Below, piece after piece: positions 36,018 to 45,162 of a DNA stretch of 64,000 nt. The DNA lies in the NCBI RefSeq assembly GCF_002813425.1, contig NZ_PHUL01000001.1, positions 1,871,001-1,935,000 of the forward strand, read 5' to 3'. Positions within the stretch are counted from its first letter, which is position 1. Every line of letters starts with the position of its first letter. Below the pieces are notes generated by a model. It made no database searches, was not told where the DNA came from, and saw only the letters and a list, made by a program, of their open reading frames with translations. The translations under genes and the position numbers were made by a program. Origin of the DNA: Cellulophaga sp. RHA19. GTDB lineage: Bacteria > Bacteroidota > Bacteroidia > Flavobacteriales > Flavobacteriaceae.

Positions 36018-38285
36018 ATGGCATTTGACATTGATATGATAAAAGGGGTTTATGCCCGTATGGCTGAACGAGTAGATAAGGCTCGTGAAATAGTAGGAAA
36101 GCCACTTACACTTTCAGAAAAAATATTGTATTCTCACTTATGGGATGGTAATCCAAATACTAAATTTACAAGAGGTAAAGATTATGTAGATTTTGCACCA
36201 GACCGTATTGCTTGTCAAGATGCCACCGCACAAATGGCATTACTACAGTTTATGCAAGCTGGTAAGCCAAAAGTTGCAGTTCCTACAACAGTACACTGTG
36301 ATCACTTAATACAAGCAAAAAGTGGTGCTGCACCAGATTTAAAGGTTGCTAATTCTACAAGTGCTGAAGTATTTAACTTTTTAGAGTCTGTTTCTAACAA
36401 ATACGGTATTGGTTTCTGGAAACCAGGAGCAGGTATTATTCACCAAGTAGTTTTAGAAAATTATGCATTTCCAGGCGGAATGATGATTGGTACAGATTCT
36501 CATACAGTTAACGCTGGTGGTTTAGGTATGGTTGCTATTGGTGTTGGTGGTGCAGATGCTGTAGATGTTATGGCAGGTATGGCTTGGGAGCTTAAGTTTC
36601 CTAAATTAATAGGTGTTAAATTAACAGGTAATATTTCTGGTTGGACTTCAGCTAAAGATGTTATTTTAAAAGTTGCTGGTATCTTAACTGTAAAAGGTGG
36701 TACAGGTGCAATTGTAGAATATTTTGGAGAAGGTGCTAAAAACCTTTCTTGTACAGGTAAAGGTACAATTTGTAATATGGGTGCAGAAGTAGGTGCAACT
36801 ACTTCTACATTTGGTTATGATGAGTCTATGGAACGTTATTTACGTGCTACAGACCGTAGTGACGTTGCAGATGCTGCTAACCAAGTAAAAGAGCATTTAA
36901 CAGCAGATCCAGAAGTATATGCTAATCCAGAGCAATATTTTGATGAAATTATAGAAATAAACTTAGATGAATTAAGACCTCATTTAAACGGACCTTTTAC
37001 TCCAGATTTAGCTACGCCAGTAGGTCAGTTAGGAGAAAAAGCAAAAGAAAATGATTGGCCTTTAAAAGTAGATTGGGGATTAATTGGTTCTTGTACTAAC
37101 TCTTCATACGAAGATTTAACTAGAGCAGCTTCTATTGCTAAACAAGCTGTAGATAAAAAAATTAAGCCTAAATCAGATTTTGGTATCAACCCTGGTTCAG
37201 AACAAATTCGTTTTACTGCAGAAAGAGACGGTATTTTAGATATTTTTGAAAACCTAGGAGCAACAGTATTTACTAACGCTTGTGGACCTTGTATAGGTCA
37301 ATGGGATAGAAGTGATGCTAAAGGAGATGAGAAAAACACAATTGTACACTCATTTAACCGTAACTTCTCTAAAAGAGCAGATGGTAACCCTAATACACAC
37401 GCATTTGTTGGTTCACCAGAAATGGTTGCTGCAATAGCAATATCTGGTCGTTTAGATTTTGACCCAATGAACGATACATTAATTAACGAAGATGGTGAGG
37501 AAGTAAAATTAGATATGCCTTTAGGTATAGAATTACCTCCACAAGGTTTTGATGTAGAAGATGCTGGTTACTTAGCTCCAGATGCAGATGGTTCTGGTGT
37601 AGAAGTTAAAGTTTCTCCAGATTCTGAAAGATTACAATTGTTAGAGCCATTTACTCCAATAAAAGACGAAAGTTTAATGGGAGCTAAATTGCTTATCAAA
37701 GCTTTTGGTAAATGTACAACTGACCACATTTCTATGGCTGGTCCTTGGTTACGTTTCCGTGGTCACTTAGATAATATTTCTAATAACTGTTTAATTGGTG
37801 CTGTTAACGCTTTTGGTAAAAAGACCAATTTTGTTAAAAATCAATTAACAGGTGAGTTTGCAGGCGTACCAGACACGGCACGTGCATACAAAGCAGCAGG
37901 TGTTAGATCTGTAGTTGTGGGTGATCATAACTATGGAGAAGGATCTTCTCGTGAACACGCAGCTATGGAGCCAAGACATTTAGGTGTTGCAGCTGTAATA
38001 GTAAAATCTTTTGCGCGTATTCATGAAACAAACCTTAAAAAGCAAGGTATGTTAGGATTAACGTTTGCTAATGAAGCAGATTATGATCTTGTACAAGAAG
38101 ATGATACATTTAACTTTGTAGATATAGCAGATTTTGCACCAGAAAAGCAATTAACTTTAGAGTTAGTGCATGCAGATGGTAGTAAAGATGTTATTAAGCT
38201 AAACCATACGTATAACCAACCTCAAATAGATTGGTATAGAGAAGGTTCTGCTTTAAATGTAATTAAAAAAGAAAACGCGGCATAA
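36018..38285 (+). CDS. Aconitate hydratase
   Basis: TCA-cycle [4Fe-4S] enzyme that isomerises citrate to isocitrate. Cluster ligands are seen as Cys in [13 protein letters not shown] and both Cys in [17 protein letters not shown]. Other signatures are [22 protein letters not shown] and the swivel-domain [22 protein letters not shown]. From the ATG at 36018 (preceded by an AAAGGA ribosome site) the protein is 755 residues, the mitochondrial-type monomeric form common in Bacteroidota, not AcnB. It is a single gene with a strong terminator. Confidence 0.96.
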   Translation: MAFDIDMIKGVYARMAERVDKAREIVGKPLTLSEKILYSHLWDGNPNTKFTRGKDYVDFAPDRIACQDATAQMALLQFMQAGKPKVAVPTTVHCDHLIQAKSGAAPDLKVANSTSAEVFNFLESVSNKYGIGFWKPGAGIIHQVVLENYAFPGGMMIGTDSHTVNAGGLGMVAIGVGGADAVDVMAGMAWELKFPKLIGVKLTGNISGWTSAKDVILKVAGILTVKGGTGAIVEYFGEGAKNLSCTGKGTICNMGAEVGATTSTFGYDESMERYLRATDRSDVADAANQVKEHLTADPEVYANPEQYFDEIIEINLDELRPHLNGPFTPDLATPVGQLGEKAKENDWPLKVDWGLIGSCTNSSYEDLTRAASIAKQAVDKKIKPKSDFGINPGSEQIRFTAERDGILDIFENLGATVFTNACGPCIGQWDRSDAKGDEKNTIVHSFNRNFSKRADGNPNTHAFVGSPEMVAAIAISGRLDFDPMNDTLINEDGEEVKLDMPLGIELPPQGFDVEDAGYLAPDADGSGVEVKVSPDSERLQLLEPFTPIKDESLMGAKLLIKAFGKCTTDHISMAGPWLRFRGHLDNISNNCLIGAVNAFGKKTNFVKNQLTGEFAGVPDTARAYKAAGVRSVVVGDHNYGEGSSREHAAMEPRHLGVAAVIVKSFARIHETNLKKQGMLGLTFANEADYDLVQEDDTFNFVDIADFAPEKQLTLELVHADGSKDVIKLNHTYNQPQIDWYREGSALNVIKKENAA

Positions 38286-38309
38286 GCCAAGTTTGTTTTA
38301 ATAAAAGGA

Positions 38310-38337
38310 AACTCCCGAAGTAATTCGGGAGTTTTTA
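38310..38337 (+). terminator. Intrinsic terminator after the aconitase gene
   Basis: AACTCCCGAA and TTCGGGAGTT form a ten-pair stem with a four-base loop, followed by a T-rich run. Confidence 0.88.
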
Positions 38338-38387
38338 TTTTTATATGAATTTATCTTCATATTTTAGAGGTAACTATACAATATAAA

Positions 38388-38942
38388 ATGAAAAAGAAAA
38401 CAGTTTTTACTCTTTTAATAATGCTTCTTGTAGCAGCATTTTTTTGGACTCCCTTAGGGCATATGGGAAAAATTTTTTTAAATAAAATGGTAGCTACTGC
38501 ACCATCTGTAATAGCAAAAGAAAATCAGAAAACAGTAACAGATTATGACTGGGTTTTAAAAGATGAAAATCACAACTTGTTTAATTTTAAAAAGTCTAAA
38601 GGAAATGTGATTTTTATAAACAATTGGGCATCATGGAAAGTACATTGTGAAGCAGAACTACAATCTATTCAGAATTTTTATAATGCTTATAAAGGCAAAG
38701 TAGATTTTTATATTATTACTAATGAAGAAAAAGACGTTGTAGAAGAATTTATGGCGTTAAAGAAATTTACTTTTCCAGTTACCTATTTAATTATTGATGC
38801 TAAGCACGCTGTAAATACAGAAAAAGTACCATCTAGTTATGTAGTAGATAAACAAGGCAATATTGTTATTTATGAAGAAGGAATCTCTAACTGGGATAAT
38901 AATACGGTATACGAGACTATAGATAGACTTATAGCGGAATAG
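38388..38942 (+). CDS. Thioredoxin-like protein with degenerate active site
   Basis: TlpA/ResA-like membrane-anchored protein of 184 residues: an N-terminal membrane helix (about 5-22), then a thioredoxin fold with VIFINNWASWKVHCEAELQSIQNFY. The position of the first catalytic Cys holds Lys84, and only the second Cys (Cys87) is kept, so it cannot do normal dithiol exchange. A cis-Pro region (VPSSYVVDKQGNIVIYEEG) is kept. It is followed after 2 nt by a closely similar protein with an intact WCPPC, so this is probably a tandem duplicate with an altered role, such as substrate holding or a regulator. Confidence 0.85.
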   Translation: MKKKTVFTLLIMLLVAAFFWTPLGHMGKIFLNKMVATAPSVIAKENQKTVTDYDWVLKDENHNLFNFKKSKGNVIFINNWASWKVHCEAELQSIQNFYNAYKGKVDFYIITNEEKDVVEEFMALKKFTFPVTYLIIDAKHAVNTEKVPSSYVVDKQGNIVIYEEGISNWDNNTVYETIDRLIAE

Positions 38943-38944
38943 TA

Positions 38945-39505
38945 ATGGCGATTACAAGAAAGAGAATATTCAATATTGTTTTTTATGTACTTATAGTTGC
39001 AATAGTATTTACACCATTGGGTTTTAAAGTTAAGGTGTTTGCAAACAGAATTTTTTCTGGCAGCGCAGCTAAAATAGAAGCCAAAGAGCAAGTTACATTG
39101 CAAAATTACAATTGGAAATTTACAAACGCTAAAGGAGATGTTTATAATTTACAAGACTATAAAGGTAAAGTAGTTTTAATTAATTTTTGGGCTACATGGT
39201 GTCCGCCTTGTGTAGCAGAAATGCCAAGCTTACAAAAATTATACACAGATTATCAGGATAAGGTTGTTTTTGTGTTTCTAGCAAGTGATAAAGTGGCAAA
39301 GGTAAATGCTTATTTAAAAGAAAATAACTTCAGTTTTAATGTGTATTACTCTAATTATAAATTACCCAAAGAGCTAAACTATGATGTAATTCCCACTACA
39401 TACATTTTAAGCAAGTCAGGGGAAATTGTAGTACAAGAAACAGGAGCAAAAGATTGGAACAGTACAAAAACAAGAGAAATATTAAATGAGTTATTAAACA
39501 ATTAA
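38945..39505 (+). CDS. TlpA/ResA-type thiol-disulfide oxidoreductase
   Basis: Membrane-anchored periplasmic thioredoxin-like protein. One N-terminal helix (about 8-24) is followed by VVLINFWATWCPPCVAEMPSL with active-site Cys86 and Cys89, and the cis-Pro loop in YDVIPTTYILSKSGEIV. The 186-residue length matches the preceding gene, from which it is separated by 2 nt. Likely roles are cytochrome c maturation or disulfide reduction in the envelope. Terminated by the hairpin at 39523-39552. Confidence 0.9.
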   Translation: MAITRKRIFNIVFYVLIVAIVFTPLGFKVKVFANRIFSGSAAKIEAKEQVTLQNYNWKFTNAKGDVYNLQDYKGKVVLINFWATWCPPCVAEMPSLQKLYTDYQDKVVFVFLASDKVAKVNAYLKENNFSFNVYYSNYKLPKELNYDVIPTTYILSKSGEIVVQETGAKDWNSTKTREILNELLNN

Positions 39506-39522
39506 TTTAAAAACATAAAAAT

Positions 39523-39552
39523 AAAAAGCGCTCTACTAGAAGCGCTTTTTTT
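39523..39552. terminator. Terminator between the thioredoxin gene and tRNA-Leu
   Basis: AAAAAGCGCT and AGCGCTTTTT pair perfectly around an eight-base loop. It is symmetrical in A/T flanks, so it can end the thioredoxin operon and also the tRNA transcript coming from the right. Confidence 0.85.
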
Positions 39553-39553
39553 G

Positions 39554-39637
39554 TGACCACGACTGGAGTCGAACCAGCACGTTCATAAGAACACTACCCC
39601 CTCAAGGTAGCACGTCTACCAATTCCGCCACGTGGCC
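39554..39637 (-). tRNA. tRNA-Leu (anticodon GAG)
   Basis: An 84-nt class II tRNA on the minus strand. The acceptor arm GGCCACG pairs with CGTGGTC (one G-T), discriminator A. The D arm contains GGCGGAATTGGTAGACG; the anticodon stem CTACC/GGTAG encloses the loop TTGAGGG, with anticodon GAG. A variable arm (TGTTCTTATGAACG) and a T arm CTGGTTCGACTCCAG complete it. CCA is not encoded. A -7 box lies just upstream and a bidirectional hairpin just downstream. Confidence 0.95.
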
Positions 39638-39652
39638 AAATTTTGCAGGATA

Positions 39653-39660
39653 CAAATATA
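39653..39660 (-). promoter_or_regulatory. -7 box for tRNA-Leu
   Basis: TATATTTG on the minus strand, an exact TAnnTTTG match, 15 nt upstream of the tRNA 5' end. Confidence 0.6.
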
Positions 39661-39760
39661 ACTATGTGGTATGTATAAATAAACTTTTTCATTTTATATT
39701 TTCAAGGCTATTTTTCTTGTATTTACACTATGTTAAGTAGTATTTTTAATGAATAGGCCT

Positions 39761-39768
39761 TATTTTTG
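39761..39768 (+). promoter_or_regulatory. -7 box for the photolyase gene
   Basis: TATTTTTG, an exact TAnnTTTG match, 24 nt before the photolyase ATG. Confidence 0.5.
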
Positions 39769-39792
39769 AAATGAAGCTTTAATATAGTTTTT

Positions 39793-41082
39793 ATGAGTGA
39801 TAAAATATCGGTTTTTTGGTTTAGAAGAGATTTAAGAATAGAGGATAATACAGCATTACATTATGCTTTAAAATCTGGAAAACGAGTGCTGCCTATTTTT
39901 ATTTTCGATAAAAAAATTCTAAACGAATTGGATAATGACGATGCAAGAGTCACTTTTATTCACAAAACGCTTTCAGATGTTAATTCAAGTTTAAAAAAGC
40001 ATAATGGTGGGGTATTTTGTCTACATACAACGCCAGAAGATGCGTGGAAAAAATTAACAGAAGATTACACTATTGAGAATGTTTTTTTTAATAAGGATTA
40101 TGAGCCTTATGCTAAAGACAGGGATAGTAAAATTATATCCTTTCTAGAAGAAAAAAATATAAATGTATCTGTATATAAAGACAGTGTTATTTTTGAAGAA
40201 AACGATGTTCTAAAAAACGATGGAGATCCTTACACCGTATATACACCGTTTAAAAATAAGTGGAAATCTTTATTTAAGCCTAGCTTAATAGAAGAGAAAG
40301 TATGTGATTTTAAAGATAATTTATTAAAAATAGACCATAGTTTTCCTTCTTTAGAAGATTTAGGCTTTACAACTTCTTCTATAGAGGTACAACCTTATAA
40401 TTTAGGTCATTTAAGCATATATGCAGATAAAAGAGATTTTCCTTCTGATGATATAACAACGTACCTAGGCCCGCATTTACGTTTTGGAACCGTAAGTGTA
40501 CGTAAACTAATTAGAGGCTTAGATGGTTTAGAAAGTGTATTTTTGAGTGAATTGGTTTGGAGAGAATTTTTTACTCAAATTTTATATCATTTTCCAAAAG
40601 TTGTCACTCAAAATTTTAGGTCTAAGTATGATGGTATAAAATGGCGTAACAATAAAGACGATTTTGAAAAATGGTGTTCTGGTAATACTGGCTATCCTAT
40701 GGTAGATGCTGGTATGAGGCAACTTAACCAAACAGGTTATATGCACAATAGAGTACGTATGATAACGGCTGGCTTTTTATGTAAGCATTTGTTAATAGAC
40801 TGGCAATGGGGAGAAGCTTACTTTGCTAAAAAGCTTTTAGATTATGAGTTAGCATCTAATAACGGCAATTGGCAATGGGCTGCAGGTACCGGTTGTGATG
40901 CTGCTCCTTATTTTAGAATATTTAATCCTATAACACAACTTAAAAAGTTTGATAAAGATTTTAAATATGTTAGACAATGGATACCAGAGTTAGAAGGTTT
41001 TAATTACCCAGAACCAATGGTAGAGCATAAATCTGCTAGAGAAAGAGCTTTAAAAGTTTATAAAGAAGGTATTGAAAATTAA
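39793..41082 (+). CDS. Cryptochrome/photolyase family protein (CPD photolyase type)
   Basis: Flavoprotein for light-driven DNA repair. The N-terminal antenna domain opens VFWFRRDLRIEDNTAL. The FAD domain has LRFGTVSVRKL, the ELVWREFF helix, GYPMVDAGMRQL, MHNRVRM, LLIDWQWGEAYFAKKLLDYE and NNGNWQWAAGTGCDAAPYFRIFNP. The W-x2-E-x2 and N-x-W-x-W patterns are those of class I photolyases. At 429 residues it is on the short side of normal (about 430-480). Its end overlaps that of the carotenoid cyclase gene by 4 nt on the other strand, placing it at the edge of a light-response island. Confidence 0.93.
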   Translation: MSDKISVFWFRRDLRIEDNTALHYALKSGKRVLPIFIFDKKILNELDNDDARVTFIHKTLSDVNSSLKKHNGGVFCLHTTPEDAWKKLTEDYTIENVFFNKDYEPYAKDRDSKIISFLEEKNINVSVYKDSVIFEENDVLKNDGDPYTVYTPFKNKWKSLFKPSLIEEKVCDFKDNLLKIDHSFPSLEDLGFTTSSIEVQPYNLGHLSIYADKRDFPSDDITTYLGPHLRFGTVSVRKLIRGLDGLESVFLSELVWREFFTQILYHFPKVVTQNFRSKYDGIKWRNNKDDFEKWCSGNTGYPMVDAGMRQLNQTGYMHNRVRMITAGFLCKHLLIDWQWGEAYFAKKLLDYELASNNGNWQWAAGTGCDAAPYFRIFNPITQLKKFDKDFKYVRQWIPELEGFNYPEPMVEHKSARERALKVYKEGIEN

Positions 41083-41771
41083 GCGTTTAATTGTTTCTTT
41101 TTGTTAAAAAAGCGAAACAATTCAATATTCATAAAAATAAGTATTAGACCGTAAAATGAATCTTCTACAGGAATGGTACCCATTCTAAAACCAATAGTTT
41201 CTGCATTGTTATACCAAACTATGGGAGACTCTAAAAAACTACCTGTTAGTATACCGTTACTAGCCATAAAAAAAGGAATAATTAATAAGTATGTTAGGTA
41301 ATGGTAACTTAAGTTTATTTTTTTATAACTTAAATATGAAAGAAAAACAGCTCCTAAAACTGCTGTTGTAAATGTATAAAGTTTGTTGTAAAATAAAACA
41401 GCTATTAGTATTGATACAACAGTTAGTATAAAAGTAATATACTTTTCAGCTTTTTGTAGTGGATTATTTTTAACTAAGTGCAGAAGTGCAAAATAAGTAA
41501 ATACACATGCATATGGTATAGCTATAAAAAAAAGTATTTCTTCAATTGGTAATTCTCCTAAAAAAAGTCCAGTTAAATAACTTTTGTTAAATCCCCAAAC
41601 TCCAATTGCAGTAAACCAATAATCCCATATAATAAAAAATAAAGCAACAGGTATAGACGCTTTAAAAAAAGAACCCCATTTTTTATAAAACGCGTGTTTT
41701 GGGTAAAAACTAGCAATAAATGGTATGCTTATACAGGCAATATTTATAAGTAGGTAGTAATAGGGTTTCAT
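41079..41771 (-). CDS. crtY: Lycopene cyclase, CrtYc-CrtYd fused type
   Basis: Integral membrane cyclase that closes the beta-rings of lycopene to give beta-carotene. The protein of 230 residues has about seven hydrophobic segments and two halves that resemble each other, as in CrtYcd/CarR-type cyclases: the first contains FFIIWDYWFTAIGVWGFN and GELPIEEILFF, the second IVWYNNAETIGFRMGTIPVEDSFYG with the same P-x-E-[DE] signature. The ATG at 41771 shares one base with the stop of crtZ (TAATG), so it is translationally coupled to it. It is the last gene of the crt operon. Confidence 0.9.
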   Translation of the reverse strand: MKPYYYLLINIACISIPFIASFYPKHAFYKKWGSFFKASIPVALFFIIWDYWFTAIGVWGFNKSYLTGLFLGELPIEEILFFIAIPYACVFTYFALLHLVKNNPLQKAEKYITFILTVVSILIAVLFYNKLYTFTTAVLGAVFLSYLSYKKINLSYHYLTYLLIIPFFMASNGILTGSFLESPIVWYNNAETIGFRMGTIPVEDSFYGLILIFMNIELFRFFNKKKQLNA

Positions 41772-42229
41772 TAAGCTTTGTATTGTTTGTGATATTTTTT
41801 TGGAACATATAACATTCCAAAGCACTCTCCGTGTGCTTTACCTAAGTGTTTATGATGTACTTTATGCGCTTTGCGTAAACCTATTAAATACTTGTTTTTT
41901 GTTTTTTTAAACCATTTAAAACGTTGGTGTATAAGAACATCATGAATAAGAAAATATGCTATGCCGTAAAAAAGAATTCCAAGACCAATGAAGAACATAA
42001 AGTTTAGTTGTGGTCTAATACCAAAGAAAAATAAGGCAATACTAGGGATTGCGAATATTACAAAAAACAAATCATTTTTTTCAAAAGGGTGTGGGTATTT
42101 AGGTTGATGATGATCTGCGTGTAAAATCCATAAAAAGCCATGCATTACATATTTGTGGGTTAGCCAAGTTATAACTTCCATAACAGCAAATGTAACAACC
42201 GTAATTAGTATAAAAAGTACTATTTTCAT
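41771..42229 (-). CDS. crtZ: Beta-carotene hydroxylase CrtZ
   Basis: Non-heme di-iron membrane hydroxylase that adds 3-hydroxyl groups to beta-carotene, giving zeaxanthin. The His clusters of the fatty acid hydroxylase superfamily are present: HKYVMH, HADHHQPKYPH, HDVLIHQRF and HKVHHKHLGKAHGE. It is 152 residues with about four membrane segments, the short bacterial CrtZ form. It overlaps both neighbours by a single base. Confidence 0.95.
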   Translation of the reverse strand: MKIVLFILITVVTFAVMEVITWLTHKYVMHGFLWILHADHHQPKYPHPFEKNDLFFVIFAIPSIALFFFGIRPQLNFMFFIGLGILFYGIAYFLIHDVLIHQRFKWFKKTKNKYLIGLRKAHKVHHKHLGKAHGECFGMLYVPKKYHKQYKA

Positions 42230-42687
42230 TAATTGGGACTTATTGTATTTATATTTTTTAAAATTATTTTTTTATAGTTTACTGGTAATTTTGATGTTTC
42301 TAAATTATCCGTGATAAACTTTTTGTCTGCAGCAATTCTTGTGTTGTAGCCTAAGAAACTAGGAATGTTACTTTGTACTAAATACCTAACGTACCTTGCT
42401 TCTAGGTCATTTGGATATTTTTTAATGTAGCTCTCTAGTTCTTTTTTTCCTTCATTAAAGTAAGCTAGTTTTTTAAATGGCCAAATTGTAAATTCTGCTT
42501 TCTTCATTATGCATGATGCAACGTACGGTGTAGCTAATTCACAATTTAAATCTTCGCAAGTTTTAATAAATTTTTTTAAATCATCATTGGTTTTAATTGT
42601 ATGAAACTGACTTCTTACGCTATCTAAATTAGAACAATTTGTTGTTGTATTAAAAAGTAAAATCCAAAAGCAAAATAATAATTTCAT
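42229..42687 (-). CDS. Secreted protein inside the crt operon, unknown function
   Basis: I do not recognise a named family. It is a 152-residue protein with a signal peptide (MKLLFCFWILLFNTTTN, cleavage near 19). The mature part looks all-helical and TPR-like: CEDLNCELATPYVASCIMKKAEF, KKLAYFNEGKKELESYIKKYPNDLEARYVRYLVQSNIPSFLGY (cited by its ends). Conserved-looking Cys residues near 47 and 52 could form a disulfide. The ATG at 42687 is used in place of a TTG before it. It lies between crtB and crtZ with single-base overlap to crtZ, so a role in pigment synthesis or carotenoid handling is possible but unproven. Confidence 0.75.
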   Translation of the reverse strand: MKLLFCFWILLFNTTTNCSNLDSVRSQFHTIKTNDDLKKFIKTCEDLNCELATPYVASCIMKKAEFTIWPFKKLAYFNEGKKELESYIKKYPNDLEARYVRYLVQSNIPSFLGYNTRIAADKKFITDNLETSKLPVNYKKIILKNINTISPN

Positions 42688-42739
42688 CAACTAAGTTTTA
42701 AAGTACATCTAATAACCTATAAAGTTATAAGAATTTACT

Positions 42740-43576
42740 TTAAATAATATTAAATTTAAATCTAATATATGCCTTAGTTAATATTAAAAATTTTAGAGGG
42801 TTAGAGATGCGTATTCTACTATTCATAATACTACTAGTATCTGCTTTTTTAAGTTTTTTAAGTAGTTTAGAATAGTACTTGTAAGCTACAAAAACACCTA
42901 ATCTGCTTTCTAAGGGTAGTTGAACTATGCCTTTGTAAGCTTCGGCAAAGTCGTTTTCTATATCTAATAAAATATGTTCTTTAGCAGTATGTGTAAGTGT
43001 ATTTGTGTCTAACTCTGGAAAATAAGACCTTCCTAATTCGTTTATATCATCTTTAAAGTCTCTTAAAAAATTTACTTTCTGAAAAGCAGATCCTAAGTAC
43101 TGAGCAGATTCTTTTAAGTGATTAAACCTTGCGTTATCATTATTAACAAAAACGCGCAAGCACATTAAGCCTACTACATCTGCAGAACCGTAAATATACT
43201 CGTTGTACTCTTCTCTAGTGCTGTATTCTGTCTTGTTAAGGTCAAAACGCATACTGGTTAAAAATGCATCTACATATTCTTGTAACTCATATTTTAAAAC
43301 CACTTCTTGAAAAGAATTTATTATTGGGTTTAAACTTATTTTACGAGTAAGCGACTTTCTGTATTCTTCTTCAAACTCATTTAAAAGTGTTTCTTGCTCA
43401 TAGTCATGAAACGTGTCTACAATCTCATCTGCATACCTAACAAAACCATATATAGAATATATAGCGGGTCTAATAGAAGGTGCAAAAAGCTTAATACCTA
43501 TAGAGAATGATGTACTATAGGTTGTGGTTATTAATTTACTACAATTAACGCTAGAGGAATCAAACAGAGCTTTCAT
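42740..43576 (-). CDS. crtB: Phytoene synthase CrtB
   Basis: Condenses two GGPP to phytoene. Trans-isoprenyl diphosphate synthase head-to-head fold: the first Asp-rich motif is YADEIVDTFHD and the second is FQKVNFLRDFKDDINELGRSYFP, where the D-x3-D pattern is intact. YGSADVVGLMCLRVF is a further family signature. The length of 278 is normal. The start shares one base with the crtI stop. No crtE (GGPP synthase) is seen in the window, so GGPP must come from a gene elsewhere. Confidence 0.96.
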   Translation of the reverse strand: MKALFDSSSVNCSKLITTTYSTSFSIGIKLFAPSIRPAIYSIYGFVRYADEIVDTFHDYEQETLLNEFEEEYRKSLTRKISLNPIINSFQEVVLKYELQEYVDAFLTSMRFDLNKTEYSTREEYNEYIYGSADVVGLMCLRVFVNNDNARFNHLKESAQYLGSAFQKVNFLRDFKDDINELGRSYFPELDTNTLTHTAKEHILLDIENDFAEAYKGIVQLPLESRLGVFVAYKYYSKLLKKLKKADTSSIMNSRIRISNPLKFLILTKAYIRFKFNII

Positions 43577-45036
43577 TATTTACTGTGTTTTAAAATTAGT
43601 TCACTTACTACTTTGCCAGAAATTAATGATGGTGGCACACCTGGTCCTGGAACAGTTAATTGTCCGCAGAAATATAAATTATCTACTTTTTTACTCTTTA
43701 ATTTAGGTCTTAAAATATGGGTTTGCATTAACGTATTTGCTAAACCATATGCATTTCCTTTATAGGAGTTGTAATCATCTTTAAAGTTATCTACACAATA
43801 AGATTCTTTAAATAGAATATCTTCTTTAAGACTTTGGTCTGTAAGTTTTTCTACTCTTTCTATAATCTGATTAAAGTAATGTTCTCTTAACTCTTTTGTG
43901 TCTTCTATATCTGGTGCAATTGGCACTAAAAATATTGCAGCTTCTTTGCCATTAGGAGCACTAGTAGCATCTGTTTTACTAGGGAAACTAGCATAGAACA
44001 AAGGCTTATTTGGCCATTCTTTAGTGTCATAAATTGTTTTAGCGTGCTCTTCAAAATCAGTATCAAAAAATAATGTATGATGGTTTACCGCTTCAATTTT
44101 TTTATTAAAACCTACAAAAAACAATAGGGCAGAAGGAGCAAATATTTTCTTGTCCCAATAACTTTCTGTGTATTGTCTGTATTGTTTTGGTAATAATGTT
44201 TCTGTATGGTGGTAGTCTGCGCCACTTAAAAGAATGTCACATTCTAAATAACCACTTTTACTATCTACACCTTTAACTTTTCCGTTCTCTATATTAATTT
44301 TTAAAACAGGACTATCTGTAATAGTTTTTACGCCTAAACTTTGTGCTAATTTTTGCATACCCTCTACAACTTTGTACATACCACCTTGTGGGTGCCAAGT
44401 ACCTAATTTAAGGTCGGCATAATTCATAAAGTTATAAAATGAGGGCGTATTGCTTGGTTTTGCACCTAAAAACAATACTGGAAACTCTAAAACTTTACGA
44501 AGCTTATCATTTTTTACGTAACCAGAAACCTGATTTTTTATAGTAAGTATAAACTCGTATAGCTTAGTAATTGTTTTACTATTTATTATTTCAAATAAAT
44601 TTTCACCAGGGTTATATACAAGTTTCTTTATGGCAATATCATAATTAATACGCGCTTTGTTTATAAAACGCTCTAGTTGTTTACCACTGCCTGGTTCAAT
44701 TTTTTCAAAAGTGTCTCTAGTTTCATTAAAATCCTCAGAAATAGAAATAGAGTCATTTTTACCAAAATAAATTTGGTATGCAGGATTTAATTGATCTAAT
44801 TGGTAATATTCACTTGTTTTTTTACCAAAATCAGCAAAAAATTTATCAAAAACATCTGGCATCCAATAAAAAGTAGGACCAATATCAAAAACAAAACCAT
44901 TTGTTTTTAGTTGTCTAGCTCTACCACCAGTTGTTGTATTTTTTTCTAGCATTGTTACATCATAACCAGCTTTTGCTAAGTAGCAACTAGCAGATAATGA
45001 AGAAAATCCAGACCCTATAATAATAACTTTTTTCAT
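43576..45036 (-). CDS. crtI: Phytoene desaturase CrtI
   Basis: FAD-dependent desaturase that turns phytoene into lycopene. The dinucleotide-binding motif is VIIGSGFSSLSASCYLAKAGYDVTMLEK at the N-terminus (first part cited), with GGRARQL as the usual arginine-containing second motif. The C-terminus has NLYFCGQLTVPGPGVPPSLISGKVVSELI, the CrtI signature. It is 486 residues, normal for the 4-step enzyme. It is the first gene of the crt operon; a 19-bp palindrome lies in its leader and a terminator separates it from the upstream fasciclin gene. Confidence 0.96.
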   Translation of the reverse strand: MKKVIIIGSGFSSLSASCYLAKAGYDVTMLEKNTTTGGRARQLKTNGFVFDIGPTFYWMPDVFDKFFADFGKKTSEYYQLDQLNPAYQIYFGKNDSISISEDFNETRDTFEKIEPGSGKQLERFINKARINYDIAIKKLVYNPGENLFEIINSKTITKLYEFILTIKNQVSGYVKNDKLRKVLEFPVLFLGAKPSNTPSFYNFMNYADLKLGTWHPQGGMYKVVEGMQKLAQSLGVKTITDSPVLKINIENGKVKGVDSKSGYLECDILLSGADYHHTETLLPKQYRQYTESYWDKKIFAPSALLFFVGFNKKIEAVNHHTLFFDTDFEEHAKTIYDTKEWPNKPLFYASFPSKTDATSAPNGKEAAIFLVPIAPDIEDTKELREHYFNQIIERVEKLTDQSLKEDILFKESYCVDNFKDDYNSYKGNAYGLANTLMQTHILRPKLKSKKVDNLYFCGQLTVPGPGVPPSLISGKVVSELILKHSK

Positions 45037-45048
45037 AAAGAGTTAACA

Positions 45049-45067
45049 AGTATCTTCCTAAGATACT
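45049..45067. promoter_or_regulatory. Perfect 19-bp palindrome in the crtI leader
   Basis: AGTATCTT-CCT-AAGATACT, an eight-pair inverted repeat with a three-base centre, 13 to 31 nt upstream of the crtI ATG. It has no T-tract on either side, so it is not a terminator. It could be a protein operator or an mRNA hairpin near the start codon. Confidence 0.5.
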
Positions 45068-45092
45068 ATATGTTTTATAAATAATAATAAAA

Positions 45093-45118
45093 ACCGGTGA
45101 TTTTTTACATCACCGGTA
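45093..45118 (-). terminator. Terminator after the fasciclin gene
   Basis: ACCGGTGAT and ATCACCGGT form a nine-pair stem. On the minus strand it is followed by TTTTTATTATT, so it ends fasciclin mRNA before crtI, at least partly. Confidence 0.75.
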
Positions 45119-45162
45119 CAACAACCAAATTAACCTAACCAACAGGCTAATTTTATCTCAAA

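Noticed and set aside
38388..38942. Calling the first thioredoxin-like gene a pseudogene
   Set aside because: The frame is full length, the fold and cis-Pro region are kept and it is tightly spaced to its partner, so only the first Cys is lost.
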